Source: JACQAI01 sp035507915
GTDB taxonomy: Bacteria; Pseudomonadota; Alphaproteobacteria; Elsterales; Elsteraceae
Length of the DNA stretch: 21,476 nucleotides
Reading direction: 5' to 3'
Assembly: GCA_035507915.1 (NCBI GenBank)
Contig: DATJNS010000294.1
Location: 1 to 21,476 of the forward strand
Shown: piece after piece, positions 15,663-21,476 of the stretch
Layout of the letters: each line of letters opens with the position of its first letter
Position numbering within the stretch: position 1 is the first letter of the stretch
The notes under the pieces: model-generated
The model's input: only the letters and a program-made list of their open reading frames with translations
What the model was told of the DNA's origin: nothing
Databases searched by the model: none
Made by a program: the position numbers and the translations under genes

Positions 15663-17294
15663 TCAGGCCGTCGGCAGCTTGTAGTCGCGGAACTGCTCGC
15701 GCAGCCTGGTCTTCTGCAGCTTGCCGGTCGCCGTGTGGGGCAGCTCGGCGACGAACACGACGTCGTCGGGAAGCATCCACTTGGCGAGCCGCTCGGACAG
15801 ATAGGCGATCATCGCGTCCTTGGTCGGCGTGCTGCCTTCCCGCGGGACGACGACGAGCAGCGGGCGCTCGTCCCATTTCGGGTGCGGCAGGCCGATCACC
15901 GCGGCCTCGGCGACGTCGGGATGGCCCATCATCATGTTCTCGATGTCGATCGAGCTGATCCACTCGCCGCCCGATTTGATGACGTCCTTGCGCCGGTCGA
16001 CGAGCTGGAGGAAGCCCCGCTCGTCGATCGTGGCGACGTCGCCGGTGCGGAACCAGCCGTCCTTGTCGAATGCCGCTGCGGTGCCGGCCTCGTCCTCGTA
16101 GTACGCGCTGATCACCCACGGGCCGCGCACCAGGAGCTCGCCGCGCGAGGTTCCGTCGTGCGGCACGTCGCGTCCGTCGGCGTCGACGATCTTCATGTCG
16201 ACGCCGAACAGCGCGCGGCCCTGCTTGAGCTTGTAGTCGTACTGGCGCTCCGGCGGCAGGTCGAGCAGCTTGCCCGACAGCATCACGAGGCTGCCGACCG
16301 GGCTCATCTCGGTCATGCCCCAGCCGTGCACCGCCTTCACGCCGTGGGTCTCCTCGAAGCTCTTCAGCATGGCGGACGGCACAGCCGAGCCGCCGACCAG
16401 AAGCCGCTTCAGCGTGCTGAACCTGAGCTTGTTGTCCGCCATGTGGCGCAGCAGGCCGAGCCACACCGTCGGCACGCCCGAGGTGCAGGTGACGCCTTCG
16501 TCCTCGAACAGCGCGTGCAGGCTGGCGCCGTCGAGCGCCGGACCGGGGAACACCAGCTTGGCGCCGCACGCCGGCGCGAGGTAGGGCACCGCCCAGGCAT
16601 TGACGTGGAACATCGGCACGATCGGGCACACCACGTCGCGGTTGGTCATCTCCATCGACAGCGCGGTGACCAGGCAGTGCAGCAGGGTCGAGCGGTGGCT
16701 GTAGAGCGCGCCCTTCGGATGACCGGTGGTGCCGGACGTGTAGCACAACGACGAGGCGGTGTTCTCGTCGAACTCGGGCCAGATCAGCTCGTCCGTCTCG
16801 GCGGCCAGCAGCTCCTCATAGCACAGCGCCTTGGGCAGCTTGGTCGCCGGCATGTGCGCGCGGTCGGTCATGATCACGACGGCTTCCACCGGCTTCAGCG
16901 CGTCGATCAAGGTCTCGACCAGCGGCACGAAGCTCAGGTCGACGAACAGCAGGCGGTCCTTCGCATGATTGACGATGTAGCTGATCTGCTCGGTGAACAG
17001 GCGCGGGTTGATGGTGTGGCACACCATGCCGAGACCCGAGATCGCGTAGTAGAGCTCGAAATGCCGGAAGCCGTTCCAACCGAGCGTGCCGATCCGGTCG
17101 CCCGGCTGCATGCCGAGGCGCCTGAGCGCGTTGGAGGCGCGCTTGGCGCGCCGCGCGGCGTCGGCGTAGCCGTAGCGGTGAATGGGTCCTTCGACCGTGC
17201 GCGACACCACTTCGGTATCGCCGTGGTAGCGCGCCGCATACTCGAGCAGCGACGAAACCAGGAGCGGCCGGTCCATCATCAGTCCGCGCAGCAT
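15663..17294 (-). CDS. AMP-forming acyl-CoA ligase (AlkK/DmdB-like fatty-acid-CoA ligase)
   Basis: The 543-residue member of the ANL adenylate-forming superfamily activates a carboxylic acid to its CoA thioester with ATP. The P-loop YTSGTTGHPKG is at 185-195, GWGMTEMSP at 324-332, RTGD at 416-419, the hinge region DRRKDVIKSGGEWISS at 433-448, and the catalytic Lys525 in TATGKLQK. The start (MLRGLMMDRPLLVSSLL) and the YHGDTEVVSRTVEG segment resemble medium-/long-chain ligases and 3-methylthiopropionyl-CoA ligases of Alphaproteobacteria. Annotation pipelines often confuse these, so the substrate is open. GGGGGAGGA before ATG 17294 is a strong ribosome binding site. It probably supplies substrate to the adjacent beta-oxidation operon and is divergent from a stand-alone 3-hydroxyacyl-CoA dehydrogenase gene. 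Confidence 0.93.
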   Translation of the reverse strand: MLRGLMMDRPLLVSSLLEYAARYHGDTEVVSRTVEGPIHRYGYADAARRAKRASNALRRLGMQPGDRIGTLGWNGFRHFELYYAISGLGMVCHTINPRLFTEQISYIVNHAKDRLLFVDLSFVPLVETLIDALKPVEAVVIMTDRAHMPATKLPKALCYEELLAAETDELIWPEFDENTASSLCYTSGTTGHPKGALYSHRSTLLHCLVTALSMEMTNRDVVCPIVPMFHVNAWAVPYLAPACGAKLVFPGPALDGASLHALFEDEGVTCTSGVPTVWLGLLRHMADNKLRFSTLKRLLVGGSAVPSAMLKSFEETHGVKAVHGWGMTEMSPVGSLVMLSGKLLDLPPERQYDYKLKQGRALFGVDMKIVDADGRDVPHDGTSRGELLVRGPWVISAYYEDEAGTAAAFDKDGWFRTGDVATIDERGFLQLVDRRKDVIKSGGEWISSIDIENMMMGHPDVAEAAVIGLPHPKWDERPLLVVVPREGSTPTKDAMIAYLSERLAKWMLPDDVVFVAELPHTATGKLQKTRLREQFRDYKLPTA

Positions 17295-17328
17295 GTCCTC
17301 CCCCGAACCTCGCGGTTCTCGTCGGTTG

Positions 17329-17357
17329 TTGTTTCCCGTGTGGTGCCGGGATGCTAT
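17329..17357 (+). promoter_or_regulatory. Possible promoter for the stand-alone 3-hydroxyacyl-CoA dehydrogenase gene
   Basis: TTGTTT (17329-17334) and TGCTAT (17352-17357) are separated by 17 nt and fit a sigma-70 -35/-10 pair in a region otherwise rich in G and C. Transcription would begin near 17364, giving a leader of about 95 nt. The spacer is shared with the divergent ligase gene, for which I saw no comparable pair. Confidence 0.35.
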
Positions 17358-17458
17358 GCGCTAGCAATATCGAAAAGCGCGGGCGCCGACAATCAAGGCG
17401 CGGCGCGGCGAGCCCCGGTCGGGGGCGATGGAAGCTCGAGCTGACGGAGAGAGACGGC

Positions 17459-18322
17459 ATGGCGGCGGAAGTCATCGGCGTGGTCGGCGCCGGCCTGATG
17501 GGCGCGGAGATCGCGCTGGTCTATGCGCTGGCGGGACATCGCGTGCTCTTGCACGACGTGTCGGCGGAGCGGCTCGCGGCGGCGCGCGCACGGCTCGCCG
17601 ACATCGTCGAGAAGGGTTTGGCGCGCGGCTTCGTCAAGCCGGAGCAGGCCGACGGTGCGCTCGCGCGCATCGAAGGCGTGTCCGATCTGGCGCGCTTCAT
17701 GGTGTGCGACGCGGTCACCGAGGCGGTGTTCGAGGACGAGACGGTCAAGGCCGCGGTGTGGCGCCAGCTCGACGCGATCTGCCGGCCAGCCTGCATCTTC
17801 GCGAGCAACACCTCGACCATCCCGATCTCGAGCCTGGCGGCTGCGGTCGCGCCGGCGCGCCGGCCGCGTTTCATCGGCACCCACTACTTTTCGCCGGTAT
17901 CGCGCATGGCACTGGTAGAGGTGATCCCCGCGTTCGCAACCGACGAGGCGACGGTGTCGACGACGCTGGGCCTGTGCCGCGGCGCCGGCAAGGTGCCGAT
18001 CCGGGTCAAGGACGTCGCGGGTTTCGCGGTCAACCGGGCGTTGCACGCTTTCGTGATCGAGGCGGTCCGCCTGGTCGAGGAGGGCGTGGTCAGCCCGGAG
18101 GATTTCGACACCGCGTGCCGTCTCGGGCTCGGCCACGCGATCGGTCCCTTCGAGCTCATGGACCTCGTGAGCTCGAGCCTGTGCCTGCAGGTCCAGGAGA
18201 TCCTGCACGACGCCTACGGCGAACGCTTCCGTCCGCCGGCGCTGCTCAAGCAGAAGGTCCGCGCGGGCCATGACGGCCGGCGGGCCGGCATCGGCTGGCG
18301 GGTCGCGCCCGCCAAGACCTGA
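17459..18322 (+). CDS. 3-hydroxyacyl-CoA dehydrogenase, stand-alone
   Basis: The 287-residue NAD-dependent enzyme of the HCDH (Hbd/PaaH/FadB2) family oxidises an (S)-3-hydroxyacyl-CoA. The glycine-rich motif GAGLMG is at 10-15, NTST at 117-120, catalytic His142 in GTHYFSP and partner Glu154. The C-terminal domain has FAVNRALHAFVIEA and GLGHAIGPFELMDLV. The C-terminal signature usually reading GRKTGRGFYxY is altered to GRRAGIGWRV but the end is complete. The start is ATG 17459 with GGAGAGAG upstream; upstream in-frame sequence has no ribosome binding site. The activity duplicates that of the bifunctional enzyme nearby, so it may handle a different chain length or branching. Confidence 0.92.
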   Translation: MAAEVIGVVGAGLMGAEIALVYALAGHRVLLHDVSAERLAAARARLADIVEKGLARGFVKPEQADGALARIEGVSDLARFMVCDAVTEAVFEDETVKAAVWRQLDAICRPACIFASNTSTIPISSLAAAVAPARRPRFIGTHYFSPVSRMALVEVIPAFATDEATVSTTLGLCRGAGKVPIRVKDVAGFAVNRALHAFVIEAVRLVEEGVVSPEDFDTACRLGLGHAIGPFELMDLVSSSLCLQVQEILHDAYGERFRPPALLKQKVRAGHDGRRAGIGWRVAPAKT

Positions 18323-18337
18323 CGCCACGCAGTGGCG
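18323..18337 (+). terminator. Short hairpin directly after the 3-hydroxyacyl-CoA dehydrogenase stop codon
   Basis: CGCCAC and GTGGCG form a perfect 6-bp stem with a 3-nt GCA loop starting immediately after the stop codon. There is no T-tract, so it is at best a weak terminator or a 3'-end protecting structure before the TRAP gene leader. Confidence 0.3.
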
Positions 18338-18417
18338 CGGTGCGCGAAGTATCGTATTACCGAAAAACTTCCGCTATGTTGCGCGCAATTGGTCAATCAA
18401 ATGCGAAGGGGGAACAC

Positions 18418-19548
18418 GTGGCCAAGGCCGATTCCAAGATCCTGAAGCGACGCCAGTTTCTCGCCAGCGCCGGGCTGGGCGCGGCGGGAGCCGCGACGCT
18501 CGCCGCGCCGGCGATCGCGCAGAGCCAACCCGAGATCAAGTGGCGGCTCACATCGAGCTTCCCCAAGAGCCTCGATACGCTTTACGGCGGCGCCGAGTAC
18601 CTCGCCAAGCGGGTCGCCGAGACGACCGACAACAAGTTCCAGATCCACGTGTTCGCGGCCGGCGAGATCGTGCCCGGCCTGCAGGTGCTCGATGCCGTGC
18701 AGAACGGCACGGTCGAGATGGCGCATACCGCGCCCTACTACTTCTTCGGGAAGGACGCGACCTTCGCGTTCGACTGCGCGGTGCCGTTCGGCATGAACGC
18801 ACGCCAGCAGAGCGCCTGGTGGGTGCATGGCGGCGGCGCGGCTCTGCTGCGCGACTTCTACAAGGACTACAACGTCTACAATATCCCGACCGGCAACACC
18901 GGGACGCAGATGGGCGGTTGGTTCCGCAAGGAGATCAAGACCGTCAAGGATCTCGAGGGCCTGAAGTTCCGCGTCGGCGGCTTCGCCGGCCAAGTGCTGA
19001 TCAAGCTCGGCGTGGTGCCGCAGCAGATCGCCGGCGGCGACATCTATCCGGCGCTCGAGAAGGGCACGATCGACGCCGCCGAATGGGTCGGACCCTACGA
19101 CGACGAGAAGCTCGGCTTCTTCAAGATCGCGAAATACTACTACTACCCCGGCTGGTGGGAGGGCGGTGCCCAGCTCTCGACCTATGTCGGACTCGACAAG
19201 TGGAACACCCTGCCGAAGTCCTACCAGGCCGCGCTCGAGAGCGCGTGCGCCGAGGCGTCCACCTGGATCCTGAGCAAATACGACGCCCAGAACCCCGATG
19301 CGCTCAAGCGGCTGCTCGCGGGCGGCGCCGAGCTGCGCGGTTTCTCGCTGCCGATCATGGACGCGTGCTACAAGGCGGCGCAGCAGGTTTATGCCGAGAC
19401 GGCCGCCGCGAATCCCAAGTTCAAGAAGGTCTACGATCCCTGGAAGAAGTTCCTCGACGACGAATACGAGTGGTTCCAGGTCGCCGACGTCACCTACGAC
19501 AACTTCATGATTCGCCAGGCGCACGCCGCCGCGCGCAAGAAGTCCTGA
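18418..19548 (+). CDS. TRAP transporter solute-binding protein, DctP family (TakP-like)
   Basis: The 376-residue periplasmic receptor captures an organic acid for a TRAP-type secondary transporter. The N-terminus is a twin-arginine signal peptide: KRRQFLAS with R11-R12, a hydrophobic Ala/Gly stretch, and likely cleavage after APAIA (residue 34). The mature protein is close in pattern to TakP, the 2-oxo-acid binding protein of Rhodobacter: GGWFRKEIKTVKDLEGLKFR, GVVPQQIAGGDIYPALEKGTIDAAEWVGPYDDEK in two blocks, then YYYYPGWWEGG. R185 is the likely carboxylate ligand, with Q164 and E222-W223 as probable cation/ligand contacts. No DctQ or DctM gene is in the window. The start is GTG 18418 with GAAGGGGGA upstream, and the in-frame sequence before it does not fit a signal peptide. 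Confidence 0.92.
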   Translation: MAKADSKILKRRQFLASAGLGAAGAATLAAPAIAQSQPEIKWRLTSSFPKSLDTLYGGAEYLAKRVAETTDNKFQIHVFAAGEIVPGLQVLDAVQNGTVEMAHTAPYYFFGKDATFAFDCAVPFGMNARQQSAWWVHGGGAALLRDFYKDYNVYNIPTGNTGTQMGGWFRKEIKTVKDLEGLKFRVGGFAGQVLIKLGVVPQQIAGGDIYPALEKGTIDAAEWVGPYDDEKLGFFKIAKYYYYPGWWEGGAQLSTYVGLDKWNTLPKSYQAALESACAEASTWILSKYDAQNPDALKRLLAGGAELRGFSLPIMDACYKAAQQVYAETAAANPKFKKVYDPWKKFLDDEYEWFQVADVTYDNFMIRQAHAAARKKS

Positions 19549-19573
19549 TCGACCGCATCGGCCGCACGCATTG

Positions 19574-19599
19574 AAAAGCCCCCGTCGTCGGGGGCTTTT
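19574..19599. terminator. Strong bidirectional Rho-independent terminator
   Basis: AAAAGCCCCCG (19574-19584) pairs perfectly with CGGGGGCTTTT (19589-19599) across a TCGT loop: an 11-bp stem with A-tract on one side and T-tract on the other. It lies 25 nt after the TRAP binding-protein stop codon and 6 nt before the end of the convergent ParA-like gene, so it should end transcripts from both strands. Confidence 0.93.
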
Positions 19600-19605
19600 C
19601 TCTGG

Positions 19606-20673
19606 TCAGTGCAGCAGGGCCGCGGCGTGGGACGCGATATCGAGAATGCGCGGGCCCAGCACGACCCCCGCCGCGAAGCCTGCGGCGGCCGCCACCAGGT
19701 GGCTGAAGCCGAGGCGCGACGGCGCTGCCGCGTGCGCGGGCGCGCTATCCTCGACCGAGATGTCGGCGTCCTGGGCATTGGCCGATCGCGCCGGCTCGAC
19801 CTGGGCGCTCTCGCCGCGGAACCGCTCGAGCGTCTCCATCGCCTTGTCGTGGGTCACCACGATCTCTTGGGCGAGCGCCCGAGCGCCAGCGGCCGCGCGC
19901 GAGCTCCGTCGGCTGAGGAACTCCTCGGTCACCGCGAGATAGTTCTGCGACGACAGGGCGTGCGGGTTGAAGATGCAGACCGGCAGCCGGCGCAGCGCCG
20001 CCTTGACGATCTCGCGATCGCGCGGGATCTCGAGATCGAACACGTAGCTGCGATACTCCTTGCGCAGCAGGCTGGCGAAGTGCCGGCTGATGTTCTCGTT
20101 TTCCATCATGGTGAGGAGGATGCCGTCGAGGCGCAGCCCGCGATTGAGCCCGGCCTGGATCTTGTGCACGACGTCGAAGGTGCGCTGCAGCCCGTCATAG
20201 GCGAACGCCGTCGGCGTCACGGGGATCAGGACCGACTGCGCGGCGACCAGCGCGTTGGCGGACAGAAGACCGAATGCCGGCGGGCAGTCGAAGATCACGA
20301 AGTCGTACGGCAGCTCGGAATTGTAGATCAGCTCGCTGATCGATTTCTGCGAGCGCAGCTCGCTGCCGAGCCGGGTCTCGATGTGCGCGAGGCTGACCGA
20401 GGACGGCAGCAGCGAGACGCGCTCGAAGCGGGTGCGCCCGATCGCCTCGTCGATCGTGCCGGTGCCGGCTAGCAGATCCTGCAGGCTGCGCGTCGTCGTG
20501 CCTTCGTAGCCCAGGCTGCGCGTCGCGTTGCCCTGGGAATCGAGGTCGACCACCAGGACCGAGCGCCCCAGCGCCGCCAGGCAGACGGCCATGTTGACGC
20601 TTGTGGTGGTCTTCGCGATGCCACCCTTCTGATTGTAGATCGCCAGAATGCAGCCCGGTTGATCGCTGGTCAT
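19606..20673 (-). CDS. ParA/MinD-type P-loop ATPase with C-terminal hydrophobic anchor
   Basis: The 355-residue ParA-family ATPase belongs to a group that positions DNA or protein cargo by ATP-dependent dimerisation. The deviant Walker A KGGIAKTTT is at 16-24 with signature lysines K16 and K21, Walker A' VVDLDSQGN at 41-49, and Walker B-like FDCPPAFG at 128-135. The core ends near 255 (YLAVTEEFLSRR). An extra tail of about 100 residues follows: a helical, Ala/Arg-rich part (about 258-290), an acidic low-complexity linker (291-320), then a hydrophobic helix at about 324-341 (FSHLVAAAAGFAAGVVLG). That last helix is unusual for ParA and suggests membrane attachment. No parB or parS-like site is adjacent. 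ATG 20673 is chosen, although the Shine-Dalgarno sequence is weak; the in-frame TTG at 20727 is less likely. Confidence 0.88.
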   Translation of the reverse strand: MTSDQPGCILAIYNQKGGIAKTTTSVNMAVCLAALGRSVLVVDLDSQGNATRSLGYEGTTTRSLQDLLAGTGTIDEAIGRTRFERVSLLPSSVSLAHIETRLGSELRSQKSISELIYNSELPYDFVIFDCPPAFGLLSANALVAAQSVLIPVTPTAFAYDGLQRTFDVVHKIQAGLNRGLRLDGILLTMMENENISRHFASLLRKEYRSYVFDLEIPRDREIVKAALRRLPVCIFNPHALSSQNYLAVTEEFLSRRSSRAAAGARALAQEIVVTHDKAMETLERFRGESAQVEPARSANAQDADISVEDSAPAHAAAPSRLGFSHLVAAAAGFAAGVVLGPRILDIASHAAALLH

Positions 20674-21043
20674 GACACGCCCATCGACAGGTTGGGGTCG
20701 TGTAGCCGGGCGCGCGGCGGCGCGCAACCCGCGCGAGGCGCCGGGCCGCGTCGATCGACGAATCGGGACCTGCGGCGTGCACCCACGACACCGTCGGGGC
20801 GGCGCCGATTGTCCGTCTGTCGCGTGCCGTCGCTGGTGCCGGGCTCGAACCGTGGCGTCGCCGCCACAGGCACCAGCGGTTGGTGGACTGCCTCTGGCGC
20901 CACCCCGCTGGTGGTAGATTCGGCCTTCTCAAGCTTAGGATTTAGATGAAGATTACTCTGTAACATATTCAAAAACATCTTTTTTCTCTTGAACTCCCGA
21001 GTCCTCGCCGCCATCCTGGCCATAACAACGGGAGTAGGCGGTC
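20674..21043. other. Non-coding region with nested palindrome and AT-rich patch
   Basis: This 370-nt stretch lies between the divergent ParA-like gene and a small plus-strand gene. A nested palindrome occupies 20831-20878: outer arms CGCTGGTGCC / GGCACCAGCG (10 bp) enclose an inner GTGGCG-TCGC-CGCCAC hairpin (20852-20867). A related small hairpin CCACC-CCGCT-GGTGG follows at 20900-20914. From about 20925 to 20990 the base composition switches to strongly AT-rich, unlike anything else in the window. Frames through the region show no family signature and are judged non-coding. Confidence 0.6.
20941..20969 (+). promoter_or_regulatory. Possible promoter in the AT-rich patch, for the 98-aa protein gene
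   Basis: TTTAGA (20941-20946) and CATATT (20964-20969) are spaced by 17 nt, each matching the sigma-70 consensus at four of six positions. The predicted start near 20976 leaves a leader of about 68 nt. AT-rich sequence gives such matches by chance, so support is modest. Confidence 0.3.
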
Positions 21044-21340
21044 ATGGATTTGATGTACGACGACGCGGTCATCTACCTGGTCGAGGTCGACGGTGCCGGC
21101 GGTCAAAAGGGCCGGATGGGCGTCTTCTTGGAGCGCCGCACGGCCGAAGCCTGGGTGCGCTCGTTGGGCGAGGGGGTTCCCAACAAGATCACCCAGACCC
21201 ACCTCCTCGACACCCGCTGGCACCACAACATGACGGTCTCGCCGCCCGACCTGTCGGGCGCGCTGCCCGAGCGGCCGTTGCCGCCGCCGAGCTTCGACCG
21301 GCCGTTGGCGCCGCCCCGCTACTCGATCGCGCTCGCCTAG
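21044..21340 (+). CDS. Hypothetical protein, 98 aa
   Basis: I do not recognise this family. The first 60 residues look like a small folded domain: a predicted beta-strand (AVIYLVEVDG), a basic turn, another strand (MGVFLERRT), a helix (AEAWVRSLGEG) and a strand (ITQTHLLDT). The last 35 residues are Pro-rich (PERPLPPPSFDRPLAPP) and probably disordered. There is no signal peptide or membrane segment, and it contains no Cys. Coding is supported by a GGGAG ribosome binding site 9 nt before ATG 21044, an AT-rich promoter-like region upstream and a codon pattern with GC-rich third positions. It is divergent from the ParA-like gene across 370 nt, so a shared function is possible but unproved. Confidence 0.65.
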   Translation: MDLMYDDAVIYLVEVDGAGGQKGRMGVFLERRTAEAWVRSLGEGVPNKITQTHLLDTRWHHNMTVSPPDLSGALPERPLPPPSFDRPLAPPRYSIALA

Positions 21341-21419
21341 GCGTCGGCTCGCCGCGCGCCGCGTCTGGCGCCATCTGCGACGTCGTTTCGCGTAGCCGAT
21401 TCGGCCGGTGCCTCCGCGC

Positions 21420-21470
21420 TTGGCGCGGGCGCCGCCGATCTCGTAGGCTCGGCCCCCCGCATCCGGAGGT
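21420..21470 (+). promoter_or_regulatory. Promoter-like pair and Shine-Dalgarno sequence for a gene starting beyond the window
   Basis: TTGGCG (21420-21425) and TAGGCT (21444-21449) are separated by 18 nt. GGAGGT follows at 21465-21470, placing an expected start codon just past 21476. No start codon with good spacing is inside the window. Confidence 0.35.
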
Positions 21471-21476
21471 GGTCGT

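Noticed and set aside
20831..20880. Possible tRNA remnant on the minus strand (GGTTCGAGCCC resembles a T-arm)
   Set aside because: The T-stem does not pair properly, the acceptor and CCA positions do not fit, and no anticodon arm is present. The pairing instead forms a nested palindrome.
20670..21023. A 117-codon minus-strand frame upstream of the ParA-like gene
   Set aside because: It crosses the nested palindrome and AT-rich patch and overlaps the ATPase start; it has no ribosome binding site of note or family signature.
20674..21043. parS-like centromere sites next to the ParA-like gene
   Set aside because: No sequence resembling the TGTTTCACGTGAAACA consensus was seen, and no ParB gene is present.

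Overview
The window comes from a very GC-rich chromosome (about 70% by eye). Codon use, ribosome binding sites, a fused indolepyruvate oxidoreductase, an orphan MlaC-like protein and a TakP-type TRAP binding protein all suggest an aerobic alphaproteobacterium, perhaps Rhodospirillales or Reyranella-like; the lineage is an inference. There are 18 protein genes, one of them cut by the left edge. No rRNA, tRNA, CRISPR array, transposase, integrase or phage gene was recognised.

Left part (1-5420). A fused indolepyruvate ferredoxin oxidoreductase (minus strand, C-terminus missing) is divergent from an SDR oxidoreductase. A minus-strand group follows: an MlaC-like periplasmic lipid-binding protein overlapping a receiver-only response regulator, then a second receiver-only regulator. 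No histidine kinase and no MlaFED permease is present.

Middle (5421-9478). Three plus-strand genes encode a TPR protein fused to a PRMT-like methyltransferase, an amidohydrolase_2 enzyme and a D-2-hydroxyacid dehydrogenase. Two long imperfect hairpin elements, each with arms of about 27-30 nt and a GC-rich apex, lie after the amidohydrolase gene and after the dehydrogenase gene. They look like two versions of one purine-patterned repeat.

Beta-oxidation block (9479-18322). A tight minus-strand operon encodes thiolase, a bifunctional enoyl-CoA hydratase/3-hydroxyacyl-CoA dehydrogenase and two adjacent acyl-CoA dehydrogenases. Divergent from it is a MaoC/NodN-like hydratase. Next come an AMP-forming acyl-CoA ligase (minus) and a divergent stand-alone 3-hydroxyacyl-CoA dehydrogenase (plus). 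Together they cover activation, dehydrogenation, hydration, second dehydrogenation and thiolysis of an acyl-CoA. The two acyl-CoA dehydrogenases carry complementary halves of the usual active-site signature, which points to a heteromeric enzyme like mycobacterial FadE26-FadE27 (ChsE4-ChsE5).

Right part (18323-21476). A Tat-exported TRAP solute-binding protein without its membrane subunits ends at a strong bidirectional terminator shared with a convergent ParA-like ATPase. That ATPase has an unusual C-terminal hydrophobic helix and no ParB partner. A 370-nt non-coding stretch follows, with a nested palindrome and a conspicuous AT-rich patch, then a 98-aa protein of unknown function. A promoter-like sequence and a Shine-Dalgarno sequence at the right edge suggest that another plus-strand gene starts just outside.

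Most of the window is ordinary metabolic chromosome. The items most worth a second look are the acyl-CoA dehydrogenase pair, the two related hairpin elements, the membrane-anchored ParA, the MlaC-regulator coupling and the TPR-methyltransferase. I found no clear evidence of a wholly new multi-gene system.
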